Below, in pieces: positions 63,983 to 64,000 of a DNA stretch of 64,000 nucleotides (its first letter is position 1; every line of letters starts with the position of its first letter). The notes under the pieces are model-generated. The model did not search any database. It had not been told where the DNA came from and saw only the letters and a list, made by a program, of their open reading frames with translations. A program made the position numbers and the translations under genes. The DNA comes from an uncultured Rhodospirillaceae bacterium (GTDB taxonomy: Bacteria > Pseudomonadota > Alphaproteobacteria > Azospirillales > Azospirillaceae), in contig CALBDS010000003.1 in the NCBI GenBank assembly GCA_937927415.1, forward strand, positions 248,001 to 312,000. Direction: 5' to 3'.

Positions 63983-64000
63983 ATGACCGTGGGAAACGCC
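63983..64000 (+). CDS. Start of a further island gene, cut by the window end
   Basis: An ATG with a strong GGAGGGA ribosome site upstream begins a frame M-T-V-G-N-A that runs off the window. Co-directional spacing suggests it continues the SrfB island. In SrfABC loci an SrfC gene follows srfB, but nothing here identifies it. Confidence 0.55.

Noticed and set aside
63924..63986. Short frame of 20 codons overlapping the end of the coiled-coil gene
   Set aside because: Too short and without resemblance; the ATG at 63983 with GGAGGGA is the better start of the next gene.
1..64000. tRNA, rRNA or riboswitch
   Set aside because: I saw no cloverleaf with conserved T-loop bases, no rRNA sequence, and no recognisable riboswitch core in the intergenic regions, although weak structured RNAs could be missed by eye.

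Overview
The window is high-GC DNA with the gene content of an alphaproteobacterium, most likely an Azospirillum-like member of the Rhodospirillales. The reasons are a complete TctCBA/TctDE-type uptake locus, a PAS/chemoreceptor gene pair, a CYTH-CHAD protein beside polyphosphate genes, and many tightly packed or overlapping ORFs with GTG starts. Genus assignment is inference; there is no rRNA or tRNA gene in the window.

Layout. 1-2.2 kb: the end of an Lrp/AsnC regulator, ridA, and a periplasmic glycerophosphodiesterase. 2.3-9.1 kb: a polyphosphate/phosphohistidine block, with ppx and ppk on the minus strand and sixA, CYTH-CHAD and a YitT membrane protein on the plus strand. 9.1-13.6 kb: a tyrosine-phosphatase-like protein, an EamA exporter, a hydroxypyruvate-isomerase-like enzyme, and an overlapping PAS/MCP chemotaxis pair. 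13.7-23.4 kb: a minus-strand exopolysaccharide operon running wzc-like, glycosyltransferase, flippase, glycosyltransferase, polymerase, and a secreted beta-helix/RTX protein.

23.8-25.3 kb is a scar: an IS3-family element with an internal deletion lies directly against a livF-type ABC ATPase gene that has lost its 5' end. It is followed by an SfnB-like flavoprotein gene. 26.7-31.7 kb: a BenE-type transporter divergent from a MocR/PdxR-like regulator, then a serine-hydroxymethyltransferase-like gene and a PLP-homeostasis (YggS) gene, which together form a PLP-centred module. 31.8-39.7 kb: a minus-strand run of tctC, tctB, tctA, terC, usp, a response regulator, and a histidine kinase fused to a periplasmic binding protein. 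39.9-50.2 kb: a DISM-type histidine kinase/response regulator pair divergent from a two-partner secretion pair, TpsA (with a PPVV[QD] repeat stalk) and TpsB.

50.8-64 kb is the least ordinary part: a REC-AraC regulator followed by a co-directional set built around an SrfB-type actin/Hsp70-like ATPase. The set contains (a) a membrane-anchored subtilisin-like protease, (b) two membrane proteins carrying tandem carboxypeptidase-regulatory-like beta-sandwich repeats with a vicinal CC motif, (c) SrfB, (d) a coiled-coil protein that could be a cofactor of SrfB, and (e) a further gene cut by the window end. The protease and the two repeat proteins share terminal domains in different combinations. One has an AT-rich, apparently swapped C-terminus. 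This looks like a modular, transferred, envelope-spanning system. Its function is not known to me.
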